Shown: positions 11,747 through 25,952 of the stretch, piece by piece
Layout: each line of letters starts with the position of its first letter
How positions within the stretch are numbered: the stretch's first letter is position 1
Assembly (NCBI GenBank): GCA_009602725.1
Contig: WELB01000270.1
Coordinates: 47,585 to 111,584, forward strand
Direction of reading: 5' to 3'
Origin: Spirogloea muscicola
Taxonomy: Eukaryota; Streptophyta; Zygnematophyceae; Spirogloeales; Spirogloeaceae
DNA length: 64,000 nucleotides
Notes under the pieces: generated by a model
Seen by the model: only the letters and a program-made list of their open reading frames with translations
Told to the model about the DNA's origin: nothing
The model's database searches: none
Position numbers and translations under genes: made by a program

Positions 11747-12097
11747 CATGGACCACAACGCGCCAGCTTATGCTGCACAGCCCACTTATGGTATATGGCA
11801 TGTGCTGAGCAAGGACTAGCTTATCCCGCCATAAATGATGCAGCAGCACTTGTGTAGTCCTGGATTTGAATTGGTACACATTTCAACAATGGCTGGGAAT
11901 CATAAACGTAATTCCAGATTGAAAATATTGAACATATGTAGCACGAAGGCAGCGCATTTGCATATTGGCGGCAAGCTATTGGTCGTAAGCATTTGATTCT
12001 GAATATGCGCACATATACATAAAATACATTCTGAAGAAGGGCAACGCGCAGACTGGGATGGACAACCAGCTGAAAACAAACACTAAACTCAGACTTT

Positions 12098-12171
12098 TGC
12101 CTCAACTGAGAGTTGAACTCAGGACCTCCCGCTTACTAAACGGGTGCTCTAACCAACTGAGCTATTGAAGC
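12098..12171 (-). tRNA. tRNA-Thr (anticodon AGT)
   Basis: A complete cloverleaf on the minus strand, 74 nt without intron. The acceptor GCTTCAA pairs with TTGAGGC (one G-T pair), the D arm is GCTC/GAGC, the anticodon stem CCCGT/GCGGG has loop TTAGTAA (anticodon AGT), and the T arm CTGAG/CTCAG has loop TTCAACT. Internal A and B boxes are present. A TTTT Pol III terminator follows about 22 nt downstream (plus 12073-12076). The gene is divergent from histone H3, about 255 bp from its ATG. Confidence 0.95.
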
Positions 12172-12426
12172 TACTACACCGTGTGCAACGCCGAAAGTGC
12201 TATACAACGTAGGCAAGGTCGGCCCCCAACCGCGGCACCGGGGACGTGCCTTCTGCGGCCGGATTTCGTGCTTTTCGGTGCAGCTCATCCAAGATCGTCC
12301 GATGCGCCGCGATCGCACGACGCGGGTCGGCCAACCTCCCGCTGCCCGATGGGTGAGGAAGTGGGGAGGGGGGGGGGTGGCCGCCGCGGTCGCCGCCAGC
12401 GCCGCTGCGTCCCTGCCGCTGCCGCC

Positions 12427-13747
<1,321 letters not shown>

Positions 13748-14683
13748 GCGACCTTTGTATTCTTGGAGGTCACAGTCTCTTTCAGCATGGTGCTCGCTCA
13801 TGTAGGGCACCCTGGGTTGCATGTACATGTAGCAGTGGTAGAAGTTGGTAATGGCCCTGGGTTGTAGACATTCATGTAGCTGCGGCTAGGATGGAGCTGC
13901 ATGCAGGCATCTTCACCAGATCAGCTCAGAGCCGATATCCATCACTCAGCAGGCACCTTAGCCTCAGAGTGAGTTTTGGCAACCTGTTGTGGCACAGAAT
14001 TAGCACTTCCTCTTCATTTACTAGCTACCTGAACGCTTTTGGACCACACAATCGTCGTAGAAGTTAGGTGAAGTGTTGGCACTCTCTGCAGTCACTGTCG
14101 ACATTTTGCACAAGAAGTGCTCTTGGGCCGTGGGTGATTCATGATGGACCTTATAGAATACATTGGTCGTGAGTTGTGGAACAATGTTTGTCTGATGTTC
14201 ATGTTGATATCGCTAAGTTTTCAAGACAGGCACTGTTTGTGACCGTTCCCCATGACCAGTATATGGCTTTCAGTACGTCAATCACAAGCACCTGATATCA
14301 AGATGCTGAACAATCTGCTATGTTGAAGTCTTCTTACATGCCAGTTGTGGTTATGTACACTTGCCCAATATTGTGCATAAACTGGTGACTGGTGAGAAGT
14401 GTTGGTCATGGTCATGGGTGTAGATGGATGCTGTTCACTGTAACATGCTGAGGTGTCCTGACCAGCAACACTTCCAATTCAAATATATCCAACTTGATAT
14501 GCTCTGACTTGGTAAGAAAGCGTCCCTGGTGCTTATGCGAGTCATGACAACATTTAAAGCACCAAACTGTGATCCAACATTTAGAGAATGTCAACGGACT
14601 GCCATCCCTACTACAGACTACGTTCTGTCCTATTGTACATGTTGGGGAGTATTGGAACACAAAGAACCTCAGCATGCTGCAGA
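13748..14683. other. Intergenic, between convergent H3 and ING genes
   Basis: Moderately AT-rich sequence holding the 3' UTRs of H3 (from the left) and ING (from the right). No coding, RNA or repeat feature was seen. Confidence 0.5.
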
Positions 14684-16750
14684 TTACTTGGTACGTCGTC
14701 TTCGAAAGAGGGTGGCACATTCTGGACAGTACCATTTTCCCTTGGGCTTTTCTCGGATCCCTACACATTCATAGTGATACCATTCTATCCTGCACTGAGA
14801 TTCCATCTTAGAAGCCATGTCATTTTGCTAAGTACCGTGATAGAAGACATTGGTCCATGCAAGAAGTGCTGACGGGTGAATTGGTGGCGGCCTTCTCAAG
14901 ACAGCCAAACTTATTTGCAACTACATGCACGTCAACAAGTCACTCCTGCACACTCTTGCACATCCTGCAGCTATTCACATCCAGCTAAAGTGTGACACCT
15001 TGTCACGAGACAAGCAAGTCCGGGCTTCAATAGAGAATCGTCTGAGAGTGTAAGACAGGGTGGGCCAGCTTGTGCAAGGGCAATGAGGACATACATTGGG
15101 GTTGTCGCATGCTATCATCTCCCCAAAAGAGACTCGGTTGCAAATACAGTACGTTGGCTCGTTGGGATCCACAGGAAGATCAAGATCTACATTTACACCC
15201 TTGGGTCGAGGTGTACTGACCACGTTCGTTGATGTCCTCGCCCTGCTCAAGAAGTATCTAGAATGGCTTGAGTCATCAGGACACACCTCTACTGCCAGTA
15301 ACCAGCAAAGACTATATGTGGAGCTTGTCTGCGAATGTTGAAGCGGCCACCTTTTCCGCTGAGACCCTGGCCGTTGGACATCCTCTTCTTCATTTTTCTG
15401 CTCCGAAGCTGCTCCCAAGAGCTCGCGCTCTGCCACGCTCATAAGAGCCTCATGGGAATGTGCAAGACGATCCACACCTACAAAGGGCCACGCCTGGACA
15501 AGAAGAGCTATGCAGACTACACAGACCTGCAATCACATACATTATGTGGGTGGCTGGGAGGTTCACGGTGGTGCTTACCGAATCTGAGCTCCTCTTCAAA
15601 CTTCCGCATGTCTCGATCCAGCCGACGAATGTGGCTATCAACCTGATGGTCAGGTGCAGAACAATGTACACCGCAGGCATGTGAAGGACAGATACAAGGT
15701 CACTGATAAAGTGAATGTGACCGCCGTCGTGAAGTGAAGACTTTGAGGCTCGTACATTGTCGTGCGCGACTGACTGACAGGCTGTACTCGCACCACACAG
15801 GATGCTGTATGGCTGCAGATATCACAACCCTCATTAAGGTAGTTTGTCATCAAGAGCTGCTGCAGAGGCAGGTCCCTTGCAAGGCAAGCAATGGGCCCAC
15901 CGAGTGCGATGGCACTTACCAAGTCATACGTCTGGGTGGCTAGAGCGACCTTCTTGTCGGCAATCTCTACACACGCCTGGTGGGAGGTATCAAAGCTATG
16001 AGAGTCCTTGGCTGCTTGCAGGTCCTCCACATGCCTCTCCACATCTGCAGCCGCATCTTCACCACAGATCAGTGGGGAGGCTGGACTTCGAGCAGCGCCA
16101 CTTGCTGTTCAAGCTGCCCTATGTCTTCTCCATGATGACTAATAAGACTGCAGCACGCAGCCCACAACAGGCGACCACCATTGAGCCCGTCCCCCAGTGC
16201 CTCTGCTCCGCTTGCAACAGACATGGGTGCCCCAGGACCCCGCTGGCCGTCGCGACTGTTTATATCCAAGTCCCGCACAAGACTTCTCTAGGCCGTTGAG
16301 AGGAGGCACTGCCACTGCGCCGAGACCTTCCCACGTCTCCGGCGCTCTGTCATGGGCTGGCGCCGCACCATGGGTTGCCGCCATGGGCCTACGCTCGCCG
16401 TCGCTGGCTCGCAGGCCGAGCGCCCGCTGCGGCGGCAGAGCACACCAAGGCCAAGGCGTCCGGACGTGGCGCTGGGTGCTGGGGGCCATGGCGGACCTTG
16501 CGACCGCTGGTCGAGCTCGCGCAGCAGCCGGAAGTTGCGCTGCAGCTCCGCGGGCAGCGCCGCCACCGCTGCCACACCCGGCGGGCGCCACGGCAGCCGC
16601 CGTGAGGGGCGGGCCCGCCTAGACCGCCGGCGGGCGGCGCTTGGGGTTTAGGGTTTAGGGTTTGCGGTTTAGGTTTCAAGCCGCCGCGGCACGCGAAGGC
16701 TGGGCCGCGGCGGGCTCACAGTCGAGGTAGTCCTCCAGGAAGGTGGCCAT
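14684..16750 (-). CDS. ING-family PHD-finger protein
   Basis: ING proteins are subunits of histone acetyltransferase or deacetylase complexes and read H3K4me3 through a C-terminal PHD. Seven exons (16720-16750, 16497-16568, 15920-16044, 15579-15642, 15351-15408, 15095-15242, 14684-14794) join in phase to 202 aa, a little shorter than usual (about 230-260). The N-terminal ING helices are clear: [11 protein letters not shown], then [33 protein letters not shown] and [19 protein letters not shown]. The PHD (about 148-192) has all eight ligands: C149, C151, C162, C167, H173, C176, C189, C192, and W171 for the lysine cage. The tail LFRRRRTK is a polybasic region of the sort that binds phosphoinositides in ING1/2. 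Intron 1 holds telomere-like repeats. It is divergent from the LRR gene. Confidence 0.93.
16640..16675. repeat. Telomere-type repeats (telo-box) in ING intron 1
   Basis: Three to four TTTAGGG units on the plus strand, so AAACCCTA telo-boxes on the ING sense strand, inside its first intron. Confidence 0.8.
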
Positions 16751-16805
16751 GGCGGGCGGCGCGCGCCCGGCGGCGCCGGCATCCGGCCGGCCCGCCGCCG
16801 CCGCC

Positions 16806-17728
<923 letters not shown>

Positions 17729-19453
17729 CGGAACCCCGCCGGCGGCTGCCGCGCCCGCGCTTTCGCGCCTCGGCCTCGCCCGCCGCCCGCCGGGCGAGGA
17801 CACGGGCTTCCTGGCGGCCTTCCCGGGCCTCACCGAGCTCCACATGATCTTGTCCGGGGACTTCAACCCCGCGGCAGGCATTGCTGCCCTCGGCATACGC
17901 TGCGCCTCCGGCGGCTGACCCTGAAGAGCTCCGACTGCACGGCCGTCCGCAGCCTTACTTGGCTCACGGCGCTGGAGAGCCTGGCCATGCACTGCCCGCA
18001 GGTGGGAGGTGAGCGACAGCGCCAACCCTCTCCGCCGCTCTGCAGACTGCGTGGCTTTTGTCCCATGCGCATCTACATTGCAAGCATGTAAATAGAAGAG
18101 GACTGGAGCTGCAATTGGTGCTGCAGAATGGCAATACCGGGTGTTGGCAGAAGATCCTCGATTCTAGGCCTCCTGACGATGCAACGGTACGTGCTGGCAG
18201 ACGAGGGCGTGCGCATCATCACATCACTCTGCCGCCATTTGGCGTGTCTGATGCTCTCGCATGTGAATATATATGGTGGATTTGGTGAGTCCTCAATATC
18301 AGACGAGGGCTTGCGTCACGTGGTTGAAAATGTACAGCAGCTTCAGGAGCTCGAGCTGGCAAATATCAGCACTATCACGGCCTCTGTGGTCTGTCAGATT
18401 GCTGTCAATTGCCGCCAGCTTCAGAGTGTACAGTTGAGAGGGTGCTCAGGGCTGTCAACAGATTTGCCGCTAACAATATTGGCAGAGCGCCCCTTCTTCA
18501 CGAAGCTGGTCAGTGACCAGTGCTGGGTCAAGCACTTGCGTAAGGAGCTGCAAGAGCTGCCTGCTTTGGCGCACCTGGAGGTAGTATCTGTGTTTGTGGA
18601 TTTTGAAATCTACAGAGAGCCAGATTTGTTGGGTGCCTGCATCACCTGTTGTTCCCATTTGCGTGATCTCTCCCTGGAAGGCCGGATTGATCCGGACTTT
18701 CCAGGGGAAGATCTGGACAAATTGTTGTTCAATGTCAGCGGGCAGATGACATCGCTTACCGTGCTTACCTTAAGAAGGTGGCAAGTTACCTGGCCACATC
18801 TCCTTGGGTTCCTCTAGGTGTGCACGCCAAGTCTGCAGACACTCCAGCTGTATGAAGTTGGCTTCCACGAGGGTTATTGGTCTCACTACGACAAGCTGCC
18901 ACTCTTGCGCTCTTTTGAATGCACGCTCCTCCCCAGTGACGAGGACATGGAGCAGAAGTTCCTATCCTTTAGACAATGGTGCCAAAGTCTCACTTCCTTG
19001 AGCATCCTTGTCCCCGAACTTGGATTGCCCTCTCTCAGTAACAGCAGTAACAGCAAGATGTTGGTGGAGATGCTCAGCAATCTGAGCTGCCTCATTGGTC
19101 TTGAGCTTGATGGCTTCTATGACGACACAGATGATCATCATACGGATGTACAATTAAGAGATGCTCCTGACCTTTCAGATGCGTGGAGCAGCCTCAAGCT
19201 TGACTCTGTCAGGAGTCTCTCCTGCGAGTACGTCCACGCCCAACACGTGCATCACATGGTTAGTGCTTGTTCACAGTTGCAGGCATTGCACACGCATGAC
19301 TGCCCCGGAGTTGTCATGGATGTTCTTCTTGATGACATACTTCTAACCTGCCAAGACGTATGCGAAATTGGCCTTGATGCTTCTCGCAATTTCTTAGGGT
19401 GCAGAGTCCCGCTTACTAGGCCTCCCAACTGCGTGCTGCTTAGAGTTGTTTGA
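17729..19453 (+). CDS. Leucine-rich-repeat (RNI-like) protein, 5' end missing
   Basis: A string of leucine-rich repeats of the ribonuclease-inhibitor/F-box-LRR sort: LRRLTLKSSDCTAV, LQELELANISTITASVVC, LQSVQLRGCSGLS, LRDLSLEGRIDPD, LTVLTLRRW, LQTLQLYEVGF, LIGLELDGFYDD. At least three exons: 17729-18000 (donor GTGGGA), about 18180-18778, and about 18832-19453. No F-box is visible, but the N-terminus lies in the gap. Near 17890 the first exon seems to need a one-base shift to stay open, close to the gap edge, so a sequence error is more likely than a broken gene. Many such proteins are E3-ligase substrate receptors; function here is unknown. Confidence 0.6.
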
Positions 19454-20750
19454 CTCGCCTTGGAAGCGCTCAGATTTATTTTCATAGTTCGCCTAGAAGA
19501 GTGGAAAGCTATCATGTCCATCGTGATGGCAACCACGACTCATAATGTCAAGGATCTGCTTGGCTTGTCATGGACCATGGATATGCGACCAATCACGTGA
19601 CCAAATAGCCTCTCACTGACCAGCATGTACTTATTGATATCAGCTTGTATACCACATGACAAGTGCCAGTAATTTCTGGACCAGTAAGATACTTGCTGCA
19701 AGTCCTTCTGACATCTGCATCACCACATAGAGAAGGAAAGCGGTGAAGTAGAATATAAGTGTGTGCTAGAAGGGATTCATGGCCAGTAGTAGAATGCTAG
19801 GTTTAGGGTCGGCCTAGCTGCAACGGCCCACATTCCTAGATGTGCTTACATCTCTGTGACTTTGATAAGCTGATTGACTGTCTTTCAAGACTTGTGACCA
19901 GGCAGCTGCTTAACGGGCACACATTGAAAGTTTTCTTGCTCCGCCTGCCCTCGCCTTTCTTGTCCTGCAACCTGAACCTGCTGTTCACGATCTACATCCT
20001 GCCTCTGTCCTTCATGTCTTACAGCCACTTCCTGTCTTGATGTGGGAGGACCAGCAGACCGTCCCCGTCTTGGCGCAGATGCAGACGCAGACGCAGACAT
20101 GGTCACGAGGAGTTCATGTAACACAAGGGCTTGCTAGATTACACACAGAGCCGGCAAGCACTCAGCTCAACCTGGCCGCACACACAGCAACGTCTTGCCG
20201 CCTAGGCGCACACAGAGCCGCCGCGCACGCAGGGCCGCCTTGCCGCACACAGAGCCACCGCGCACACAGCGCCGCTTTGCCGCACAGAGCCACAAGATTG
20301 TTCGGGCCTATCCTGTCATCTGCCGGGGCCTCCCTTATCTAGGGAGACTCTCACCGGCCTAGCAGAATGAGCGGAGTGGGTGATTCTACCAGCCCACTGA
20401 TTCACCAAATTTCTATGTTCAACACACATCACTCCTGAGCTATGAATGTTGTGTAGTGTGACCAAAAAGGGAAAAGGTCATGTCATCACTCTCTCCGCAG
20501 TTGGACAGTCCTGGAAAGGGAGCACTTCCCTGCAATCCTTTCCGGATTTTGACCACGGGCCCTGGTCGACGTTGTTACGGAGGCATATAAAGGCCCAGCA
20601 TTGACACACATCGCGGGGCACGCAGTGGGCGGCGCAGAACAAAGAAAACTGCGGCAGTACTCCGATTACCCCCAATGCGATCAGCTCCTGCCAGCGGCAA
20701 TCGACATCTTTGGCTGTCTGGGTCCTCGTTTCCACACTCTCCTTTAAAAC
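19454..20750. other. Intergenic with degenerate tandem repeat
   Basis: Mostly featureless. At about 20140-20295 a block of roughly 25-30 bp built from GCCGCACACAGAGCC-like words repeats four to five times imperfectly. A GCAGAC hexamer repeats at 20076-20097. No coding sequence recognised. Confidence 0.45.
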
Positions 20751-21085
20751 ATGGCCAATCTAGGCTACACACGTCGTGCAGATGTGTTTCCGACTGAGAT
20801 GGGCTTGCCAGCTGCATATCTGTCGCTCTTGCAACGACGAGTTTCGGCCTGTTTGCAGCGTGCTCAGGCTAGTGCCTTGCACCAGAAAGCTGGGCGAGCT
20901 CTAGTTTGGTGCAGAAGGGCTCCGTTTCTGGCATCTGGTATTCATGCATCGAGTAGTGACCTTTATATTTTGACCCGTGCTTATTGAGCGGGTCAATCTG
21001 CTGTAGGTTATGTAGATTTTTAGATGTGCTTGCCTTTGTACTTGGCCATTTGGCCTACATTTCTTTCTAATACACATAATTTCTT
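20751..21085 (+). mobile_element. LINE C-terminal fragment, young subfamily
   Basis: Frame 20751-20987 runs through YLSLLQRRVSACLQRAQA and ALHQKAGRAL to SDLYILTRAY-stop, then the AGATGTGCTTGCC/GGCCATTTGGCC 3' UTR to about 21080. It is nearly identical to 11515-11746(+) and to the inverted neighbour at 21266-21540(-). Confidence 0.75.
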
Positions 21086-21265
21086 TCCGGATGCAGGGCT
21101 GGCCATGCGCAGCCACCGCTCCTTCAGGGACATAATTTCCTTAATTTCTTTACTGTAACCAGCATGGGGAGCGAACAATTTCAACGCCTCAGGCTCTTAG
21201 GCCCTGGTAATGCTAAGGGGGGCTGAGGTAACAGCGGGAATGGACGGGAAGCGGGAAGGGACGGG

Positions 21266-21655
21266 ATGAGGAAAAGATCGTGTATTAGAAAGAAATGTAG
21301 GCCAAATGGCCAGGTACAAAGGCAAGCACATCTAAAAATCTACATAACCTACAGCAGATTGACCCGCTCAATAACCACGGGTCAAAACATAAAGGTCACT
21401 ACTCGATGCATGAATACTAGATGCCAGGAACGGAGCCCTTCTGCCACCTACTAGAGCTCGCCCAGCTTTCTGGTGCAAGGCACTAGCCTGAGCACGCTGC
21501 AAACAGGCCGAAACTCGACGTCGCAAGAGCGACAGATAAGGGGTGGAGAGAAGTGGCTCTCCCAATGGGGGCAAGGGCCGTAAAAAGAAAGTGCTCTGTC
21601 TCGGAGACAAACGGCTGGCAAAGCCAGCCCAAAAGGAAAGGACAACATTCAAAAG
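21266..21655 (-). mobile_element. LINE C-terminal fragment, young subfamily (inverted)
   Basis: The minus strand starts at the UTR end (21275), with stop at 21368-21370 and coding up to about 21540, including RRRVSACLQRAQASALHQK. Upstream sequence to 21652 is joined to a GGGCTGGC hairpin module of another subfamily. With 20820-21080 it makes a ~250-bp inverted repeat around a ~200-bp spacer. Confidence 0.75.
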
Positions 21656-21659
21656 CTCA

Positions 21660-22150
21660 AGAAGGAGCCGAAGAATACATTACATAAGAGAGAAAGCGCG
21701 GCCAGATTGACTGGTGGCTGGGAAAGGCCAGCCCAAAAGAATGGACAAGGTCTGAGGGAGCTTGAGTGCGAGCGACTAGGACTGAGACATCAGCCAGGGA
21801 ACGCTCAGTAACCTCTAGACAGGAGATGCAGATCCGAGTAGCTAGCTGGTGGAAAGACGTCGCCCTGACGGAAGCCGGAGGCCGCCGCCAAAGCTCGGCC
21901 TGCGCGCAAGTGAACTGCGAAGGCGAGGGACCGCTGCATCGAGACGGCCAAACGCATACGGAACACCTGAGCGAGGGACCCGGCTACGTTGAAGCCGGGC
22001 TGCTCGCCCTGCTGCCCGAGGCGGCGGGCCGCTGCACGCCGCGCCAGGCGGTGGAACAGGTGTTACATAACTAGACACGAGACGATGCAGAAGGAAGCTC
22101 AGAACCCACGTGTGAGCAATAGCAAGTCAGAGTTATTTCAATATATGCGG
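21660..22150 (-). mobile_element. Two further LINE 3' ends
   Basis: Minus strand: UTR hairpin module at 21690-21820, then coding (about 21810-22078) with RLAVSMQRSLAFAVHL, RAGRALAAASGFRQGD and DLHLL-SRGY-stop, closest to 2755-3084. A second end, LLLLTRGF-stop, sits at about 22098-22135. Confidence 0.65.
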
Positions 22151-22698
22151 GAAATGAGGCACTCCGCCGAGACCCAGACGCAGCAGCCTAACGAGCGAGG
22201 CGGAGAGAGAAACAGGACGATAAGTTCTCCCCTGAACCCAGCCAGGACTAGAGCTGGGGAACGTTGACAAGGGACGAGAACGACAACGTTGGAACCCCAA
22301 TGTATGTGGAGAGCGCGGTCGGCCATCAAGCGGCGCGCAAGATGCCACGTTGCGCACGCATCCGCCCTCCCTCGGGGGCCCGTGGGAGGGGCTGCCTGAC
22401 GGTGAGGAGGGGCACCACGACGAGGCCGCGGGCAGGCGCCACGTGTGCGTGCCGAGCACGCGGCCCGCCGGGCGCTGGCGCGGCCACGTCGCCCGGCGGG
22501 CCCGGCAGGGCGGAGCAGCCGGGCGGGCGGGGGGGGGCTTGGGGCCGAATCAGCCACTCCGCTGACGGCACGCCCAAAGCCACTTGCCGCTTCAAAAGCC
22601 GCCGTCTCGCGGCTCCACCTTCCCACTCCCACCCACTGCCACCCCTGCTTCCGATCCCCCTCCCCGATCCGCCGATTGCCCCCCGCCCCGCTGCCGCC

Positions 22699-24208
22699 AT
22701 GGCCGCCGCCGCTCAGGCCGCGCTCGCCGGCCCCGCCGTCTGCCGCGCCGGCATTGCCGCCCTCGCCCCGCAGCGCGCGCTCCGCGCCGCCCCCGCCGTC
22801 TCACTCGGCGCCCTGCGGCTGTCGTCCGCCGCCAGCCTCTCCGCCGGCGCCCGTCTGCTGGTTCCGGCTGCCGCCTCCCAGGCCCGGACTGTGGCCCTGT
22901 TCAGCAAGAGCAAGGACACCGGCAAGCCGGCGAGCGGCAACAAGCTCACCAAGAAGCTGGTATGCGTCCTGATCGGGCTTGGCCGCGACCCCTGGCTCGG
23001 ATGCTGACACCTGTCTTTGACGCAGCATGTTTGATCGAGTCGGTGCTAATGCAGCTACGTGCAATGTGCTGATCGCTCAGGTGAACACCACCGATGGCAT
23101 CTTCGGCACATCCGGCGGCATTGGCTTCACCAAGCAGAATGAGCTCTTCGTGGGCCGCATGGCCATGCTCGGCTTCGCTGTATGCTGCTCTCATGCCATT
23201 CCAACTGCATTCCCCAGTGCTAGCCTTGCTACATTGATCCTCATTCAATTTCGAGCTGCAGATCATGCCAGACTTTGAGCTGGCTTGCGTTGTCTGCAGC
23301 ATTCACAATGTAGAATTGCTTCTGGAGAGAGGTACATTGCACTGCCTGGTCGTACGCTCACAGCATGCCCGATCATCCTTTTTAACTGGTGTGTCTCGAC
23401 TCCTGCTGGCAGGCTTCTCTTCTCGGGGAGGCGTTGACTGGCAAGGGCCCCCTTGCTCAGTTCGACATTGAGACTGGCCTGCCCCTGAACGAGACCGAGC
23501 CCCTCCTGATCTTCTTTATCCTCTTCACCCTCCTTGGTGCTGTCGGCGGGCTGGGCGATCGCGGCAAGTTCATCGCAGAGCCTGTGGGAGCTGTTGACAA
23601 GCCCATCGTCGAGCCCGGCAAGGGCATCCGTGGTGGTCTTGGGCTCCGTCCTCAAGGTGGGTCATGAAGGGCCTTCATTCATCTAGTCTAAGGGTTGGTC
23701 ATTGACTCCGTCATCTGGCACTCAGCCGCTAGCAGCCAACACCAGCTGCACCACTTAACCAACTCGGCCAGTAGCCCGCCTCAGCCAGCTTGTCACTAAC
23801 GACTCCTTTTTGACATCATTGAAGCTCTTGACATTATCATAAGTGACCACACTGCACCAACTAACCAGCTCGGCCAGTAGCCCGCCACAGCCAGCTTGCA
23901 GGTGTTGGACCCTTTCGACATCTCCAATTTTTGACATTTTCAAAACTGGCCTCATTGCAGGCAAGCTTTTTGGCTTCACCAAGGCAAACGAGCTCTTCGT
24001 TGGCCGCATGGCCCAGCTGGGCTTTGCTATCAGCATCATTGGAGAGGTCATTACTGGCAAAGGTGCCCTGGCACAGCTCAACATTGAAACGGGTGTGCCT
24101 GTGACTGAGATTGAGCCCGTGCTGCTATTCTTCATTGCCATCCTTTTCACAGCTGCCATTAACCCCGGCACTGGGAGATTTGTGAATGATGATGAGTTGG
24201 AAGCTTAG
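22699..24208 (+). CDS. PSBS: PsbS, photosystem II 22-kDa photoprotection protein
   Basis: PsbS senses thylakoid lumen acidity and triggers energy-dependent quenching. Four exons (22699-22959, 23081-23179, 23413-23656, 23961-24208) join to 283 aa. The Ala/Arg/Ser-rich start up to about residue 60 looks like a plastid transit peptide. Two homologous halves follow, each with an NELFVGRMA helix, a GE-x2-TGKG turn and an IETG-x-P loop: LNETEP (E149) and VTEIEP (E253). These are the expected equivalents of the two lumen-facing glutamates of plant PsbS, so the pH sensor looks intact. Four membrane helices are expected. The start ATG is in a GCCGCCATGG context. TGTAA at 24384 is a candidate polyadenylation signal of the chlorophyte type. 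Confidence 0.95.
23755..23905 (+). repeat. Direct duplication inside PSBS intron 3
   Basis: A block with CTCGGCCAGTAGCCCGCC and CAGCCAGCTTG occurs twice, at about 23760-23795 and 23867-23900, roughly 105 bp apart. It does not touch the splice sites. Confidence 0.7.
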
Positions 24209-25952
24209 ATTGCACCCTCCAACACCCAAAGTTCAGTGGACTCTCAAGGCACGCAGGGCAGAAAAAGCCTGGAGAGTACGAGTTGGTGTGTTTGACTTTT
24301 AGCTTTTTGTTAGAAGTAGGGTAGGAGCAAAGTTTGCACTTGTACAAGTTCACCCCTTCTGTGCTCTATGTGATCTTATCCCTTGTAACTGCTTCTCTCA
24401 TACTGGTGCATGTGGTACGCCTCCCAGGTTTCATTAGATTGTCAGTCACACAACCTCAAAAAAGTCAAGTTTTGTGACCGAGAAATTTTAAGTTTGTGTT
24501 GATATGGTGTGGACTTCATCGTGTTTATGAGTACTAAGTTGGGCATTTCTATACCCTACACTCTAAGTCATACTTTCTCCATAATGAAGCTTTACTAACA
24601 CAAGCTATGCTAACGTTGGCATGAGGTGGAGGTAGAAATTGAATAATGTTCCCAACGCTTGACATAGCACAGGGGTGGCAAATTTCCAACCTGTTACTTA
24701 GCCCTGACATTACTCTCTTGAAGGTAGAAAATTTTAAGTGTGCAGTTTGGAGAAACTTGACAAGCTGTACATGTCATATAGAGTGAAAAGGAGGACAGTG
24801 TTGAAGTGACAGTTTATCCCAAAGCTGTTGCAGCATGATCCTATTTCAACAATTGATCACTCCACTGTGATATACCTGTGCTGAGTGTTCGAACATCTGA
24901 CCCCTTCTGCCCAAGAACAGTAACAAGCTCAATACTACCGATGGTTTGTATGTAGACCATCAGCTACTATCATGATAACATCGTGCACTAATTCTAGAAG
25001 CAAATATTGCAACAAGGTGTCTAGCCATCCTTGATCGCACATTAGCTTTGGTCCTGTATTCTTGCACACTGCCACATGCTTCCAGTGAAATTATGACTCA
25101 TGTATAACAATGTGAACGAAAAGAATCTCAAACTAACCTAGACACTATTGCATTAAATATGTGTTATCACAAACTGTGTTAACATGCAATTTCTTCTGAT
25201 ACACAAACCGTCAATATTTCACCGCCAAGAAAACATTAGTAATGCCGCAACATTACAATGCTAAAACATTATAACAACTAGACAGCCAGACTGTGTCTCC
25301 TATTACATTACCATGCAACTCCTAATATCCTCTACTTGCAGGTTAAAAAGTTGATATCCAGCAACTATAATTATTGCGAAAAAGATTTGCGTTCACTACA
25401 TTGCAGCAACATCACCCAGCATGTGGAGGAGAACTCTGGTATACCCTTAACAGTACACACCGCTCAACATTAATCATTCTCCTAAAGATAACATCTGATG
25501 TGAGGATGATTCAGACATACCATTATCCAGACAATGTTAAGACAAGCATTGTCTAAATAAGAAGGTGGATAACTTGCTATTTGCTGGATAAGCAATAACG
25601 CATGCACAGATATGGGCATAACGTTCACAGATACTGCTTGCTTTCCTGAGCAACAGCTGAGGCTCTGTTGACTTCCATGAGAAGGTGGGAAAAACTGCAA
25701 ACTGGTCATCATGTTAGCTAGTACAAAACTGAAAGAAGACACACGCGACCTTTGTTTCGTGTACATGTAAATATGTGAGTGTTGACTACTTGAGGATGTT
25801 GAGAACTGCAGAAACCTAGTGCTGAAAGGACCAACTGCCAGCAGAACATAACATCTTTGCTGGACAACGGTATGTGTGGATGCTCACATTCAATCTGTAG
25901 CTGCAATTTTGCAGCTACAGATTGAAGCGCAGCAAAAGTGAGCGAGACCATG
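24209..25952. other. AT-rich intergenic region between convergent PSBS and CAX
   Basis: Distinctly AT-richer than its surroundings and without supported coding sequence. It carries the PSBS 3' UTR at the left, and a perfect 16-bp palindrome just past the CAX stop at the right. No LINE tails were noticed. Confidence 0.5.
25891..25924 (-). other. Perfect hairpin in the CAX 3' UTR
   Basis: CAATCTGTAGCTGCAA (25891-25906), a TT spacer, and the exact reverse complement TTGCAGCTACAGATTG (25909-25924). It lies about 29 nt after the CAX stop codon on the sense (minus) strand. Confidence 0.8.
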
